7,387 bases of DNA from Candidatus Cloacimonadota bacterium. Its GTDB lineage: Bacteria > Cloacimonadota > Cloacimonadia > Cloacimonadales > TCS61. The position numbers and the translations under genes are program-made. The stretch spans positions 1-7,387 of the forward strand of contig DAOWES010000054.1 of assembly GCA_030638385.1 (NCBI GenBank). The letters are read 5' to 3'. The notes beneath the pieces are model-generated. The model worked only from the letters and a program-made list of their open reading frames with translations, did no database searches and was not told the origin of the DNA. Positions 6,601 through 7,387 of the stretch are shown one piece after another (the first letter of the stretch is position 1; every line of letters starts with the position of its first letter).

Positions 6601-7387
6601 CGGAATTTATGACAGTCATATCGGGAAGCTGCTTAAAGATAAAAGCGTAGTTGCCATTCCTACTTATGCGTTTGAGATATATCCGGATAAACAATTCGAT
6701 TACATCTACTGGAAAAACCCTCATCATCAAATGACTATCGCTCATGCCATCACCAATAAGCGATTTCATCAAATAATCAAACATCCGAAGTTGCAGAAAT
6801 TAATAAAAAAGATTGAAACCGATAATGCGGAAACATTGATGTCGGTTGTTACAGTTTCAACTTTCCGGTGCGGACCGGACAGCATAACACTGCCTGTATT
6901 GGAAGAAATCACCAAAAACGTGCCTTCATTAATAATTCAATCCGATGCCATGATCGCGGAACTGGCACATCTTGAGAATCGCATAAATACTCACTTAAAT
7001 CAATTAAACAAAAAATTGCATAACAAACTATCTCCCCAAAAAGAAACAAATGTTTCTCTAAAATTTATATCTGAGTTCTCCCTAGATCGTTTAGATAAGA
7101 AAACTGATGTGCTTTACTTTCCAACTGACGGTGATAACAGAGCCATAACTGCTGTATTCAAAGCCGCCGGATTTGCCGTAATGGATAATTATGACGACGA
7201 TTCTTACGATCTGGAAGAAAAAATAAAGACCGGTAGAAAATATGTAGGAGATTCAGTTTGTGCTCCACTGGCAGCCGTATTTTCAGATATGTTACATTCA
7301 ATAGACGATTATATCAGAAGAAAAGAGGTGGATGATCCTTTGGTCAAGGGGAAAGAAAGAGTAGTGTTATTTATGCATAGTGGTGAC
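3632..7387 (+). CDS. Acyl-CoA dehydratase activase / 2-hydroxyacyl-CoA dehydratase-like fusion protein (C-terminus beyond the window)
   Basis: Open for 1252 codons to the window edge. Activases of this superfamily use ATP to drive a low-potential electron into an iron-sulfur dehydratase or reductase; the substrate of the large fused forms is unknown to me. Start: AAGGA (3621-3625) precedes this ATG by 6 bases, and an in-frame stop (3578-3580) rules out an earlier one. Activase domain 1 (about 58-360) has weak motifs (FIDAG near 61, IIDLSASG 170-177) but keeps C200 in CGAGTG, C248 in RCGVF and LTGGV (294-298). Domain 2 (about 401-690) has full motifs: DIGST (404-408), TGSGR (461-465), DIGGEDTK (524-531), C551 in KCSAGTG, C591 in CAVF; HGQT (643-646) replaces the usual GG motif. 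A DUF2229-like part follows (IPR 794-796, C840, C880), then HGD-D-like sequence (CGPDS 1080-1084, C1210). No signal peptide or membrane segment is seen. Members are often near 1400 aa, so perhaps 150-200 residues are missing. Confidence 0.92.
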   Translation, partial: MIISKQNRPKLATVNKLDSDKTIFSLPTNSIKKHAPHNLQDFANKKVESMLDNPTLREVFIDAGIEHIHIRTYDSFPENNSEILTNDMIIKNNKNIQKLFRESGIMDLISDNENSLENGNPSIYITGKLSDIIQKVLKRSEAIMPAAALWAAAKSLLRSEENKEIETVGIIDLSASGYMVMCVDKEEQLKDDLLIVNPRCGAGTGVNLSRILEKLDINRDDVDQLLIDYLGAAGKEKREQIPVRADRCGVFSSSATISDKNQGIPLDYALAVTMKSEVMKPCSKMSYGTDKVYLTGGVFRWQYARDCAEDFLKKNGVKEIIFNKEQSIMLMGMKYLVHSVGKDNFRKKNPTQLKKKDNLIELPSFKALKEKYEKQGLYERLPDTEIEAVSSEIFIDLPVNVGLDIGSTMAKIVITDAKTGKLLFQNSYNNHGDTIETIKHIFSKLKSNNIDKLKIQNIGITGSGRYQVQKALKAIYPHLKDRIFVLVENYAHARGSIQYAKDHIAKLKNNGNSNVNEDFYLLIDIGGEDTKISVISLKKEELFDNAMNSKCSAGTGSLMDTLKALFSIDEIAEAYGKAFEAQKAYGINATCAVFLMENARKMQADGYSKDEILASCCFAIVENMARSLWNQVEFPQNTIVLLHGQTMLSEPLPLAVTHRAQEYKDSDIFCLVPPFPGHRACIGLIESIEDKNLPEIEEHSYLDDLIERKFKKEIVIYRGAACGDSNSRCARTKLSSVEVEDKISLILGGCTAVNELQARKKKGEQIKVPAAYQEIWKFIDSNLPKSEEEKRLVIPRSFAVSEKAFFFAKIFQQFEIPVHVDNVQESDILEGQPLFTIDTCAPNIGATGQFLRLARKQHGIILVPQIDFLPVEGESIGRTCTTNQGGILIAHHFAKMKYPEARFKLFDISLDKNEPQYIADQLYNEFQSIFAYYEVNVSKSKFIEAITYAENEYKKLQAEVAEITAAFMEEAINKKLNISIISAREYILNPGIYDSHIGKLLKDKSVVAIPTYAFEIYPDKQFDYIYWKNPHHQMTIAHAITNKRFHQIIKHPKLQKLIKKIETDNAETLMSVVTVSTFRCGPDSITLPVLEEITKNVPSLIIQSDAMIAELAHLENRINTHLNQLNKKLHNKLSPQKETNVSLKFISEFSLDRLDKKTDVLYFPTDGDNRAITAVFKAAGFAVMDNYDDDSYDLEEKIKTGRKYVGDSVCAPLAAVFSDMLHSIDDYIRRKEVDDPLVKGKERVVLFMHSGD

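Noticed and set aside
6497..6784. Minus-strand 95-codon frame
   Set aside because: Antisense to the HGD-D-like region of the fusion gene; no motifs.

Overview
The window is AT-rich bacterial DNA, probably from an anaerobe of the FCB group (Bacteroidota, Cloacimonadota, Marinimicrobia and relatives). Two things point there. The HtpG has the long Bacteroidota-like architecture, including the central linker around the segment ALWDKKPKDVTDEEYKAFYK. The large right-hand gene belongs to the oxygen-sensitive 2-hydroxyacyl-CoA dehydratase/activase superfamily. The taxon is an inference and no finer placement is supported.

Layout, left to right. Bases 1-210 hold a decaying tandem array of about 50-bp units built on short hairpins. 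An 11-bp perfect-stem terminator (234-259) serves htpG, which occupies 317-2320 on the minus strand. Its promoter is at 2361-2388, with a palindrome directly upstream (2397-2424). From about 2490 to 2953 is an integron-type gene cassette on the plus strand: a possible outward promoter, an attI-like or recipient junction (2563-2629), a 66-aa protein gene with a good ribosome binding site (2665-2865), and a GC-rich attC site that begins on the stop codon (2860-2952). The cassette ends match: TTAGAC at its 5' end restores GTTAGAC, the exact complement of the attC R'' box GTCTAAC, once the element is circularised. No integron integrase gene is visible, so it looks like an orphan cassette. A 60-aa reading frame (2970-3152) follows the attC directly. 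Bases 3153-3631 are non-coding and contain a degenerate direct repeat and a nested inverted repeat.

From 3632 to the right edge runs one open frame of 1252 codons, truncated by the window. It encodes a fused acyl-CoA dehydratase activase/2-hydroxyacyl-CoA dehydratase-like protein: two activase domains in tandem, a DUF2229-like region, then HGD-D-like sequence. The first activase domain has lost most of its phosphate-binding motifs but keeps both cluster-type cysteines, so the pair could act as a one-chain version of the HgdC homodimer.

The genes do not form one pathway. htpG (chaperone) and the activase fusion (redox enzymology) are separate units, and the cassette lies in the divergent gap between them. 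The least described parts are the orphan cassette with its small unknown protein and the asymmetric activase fusion.
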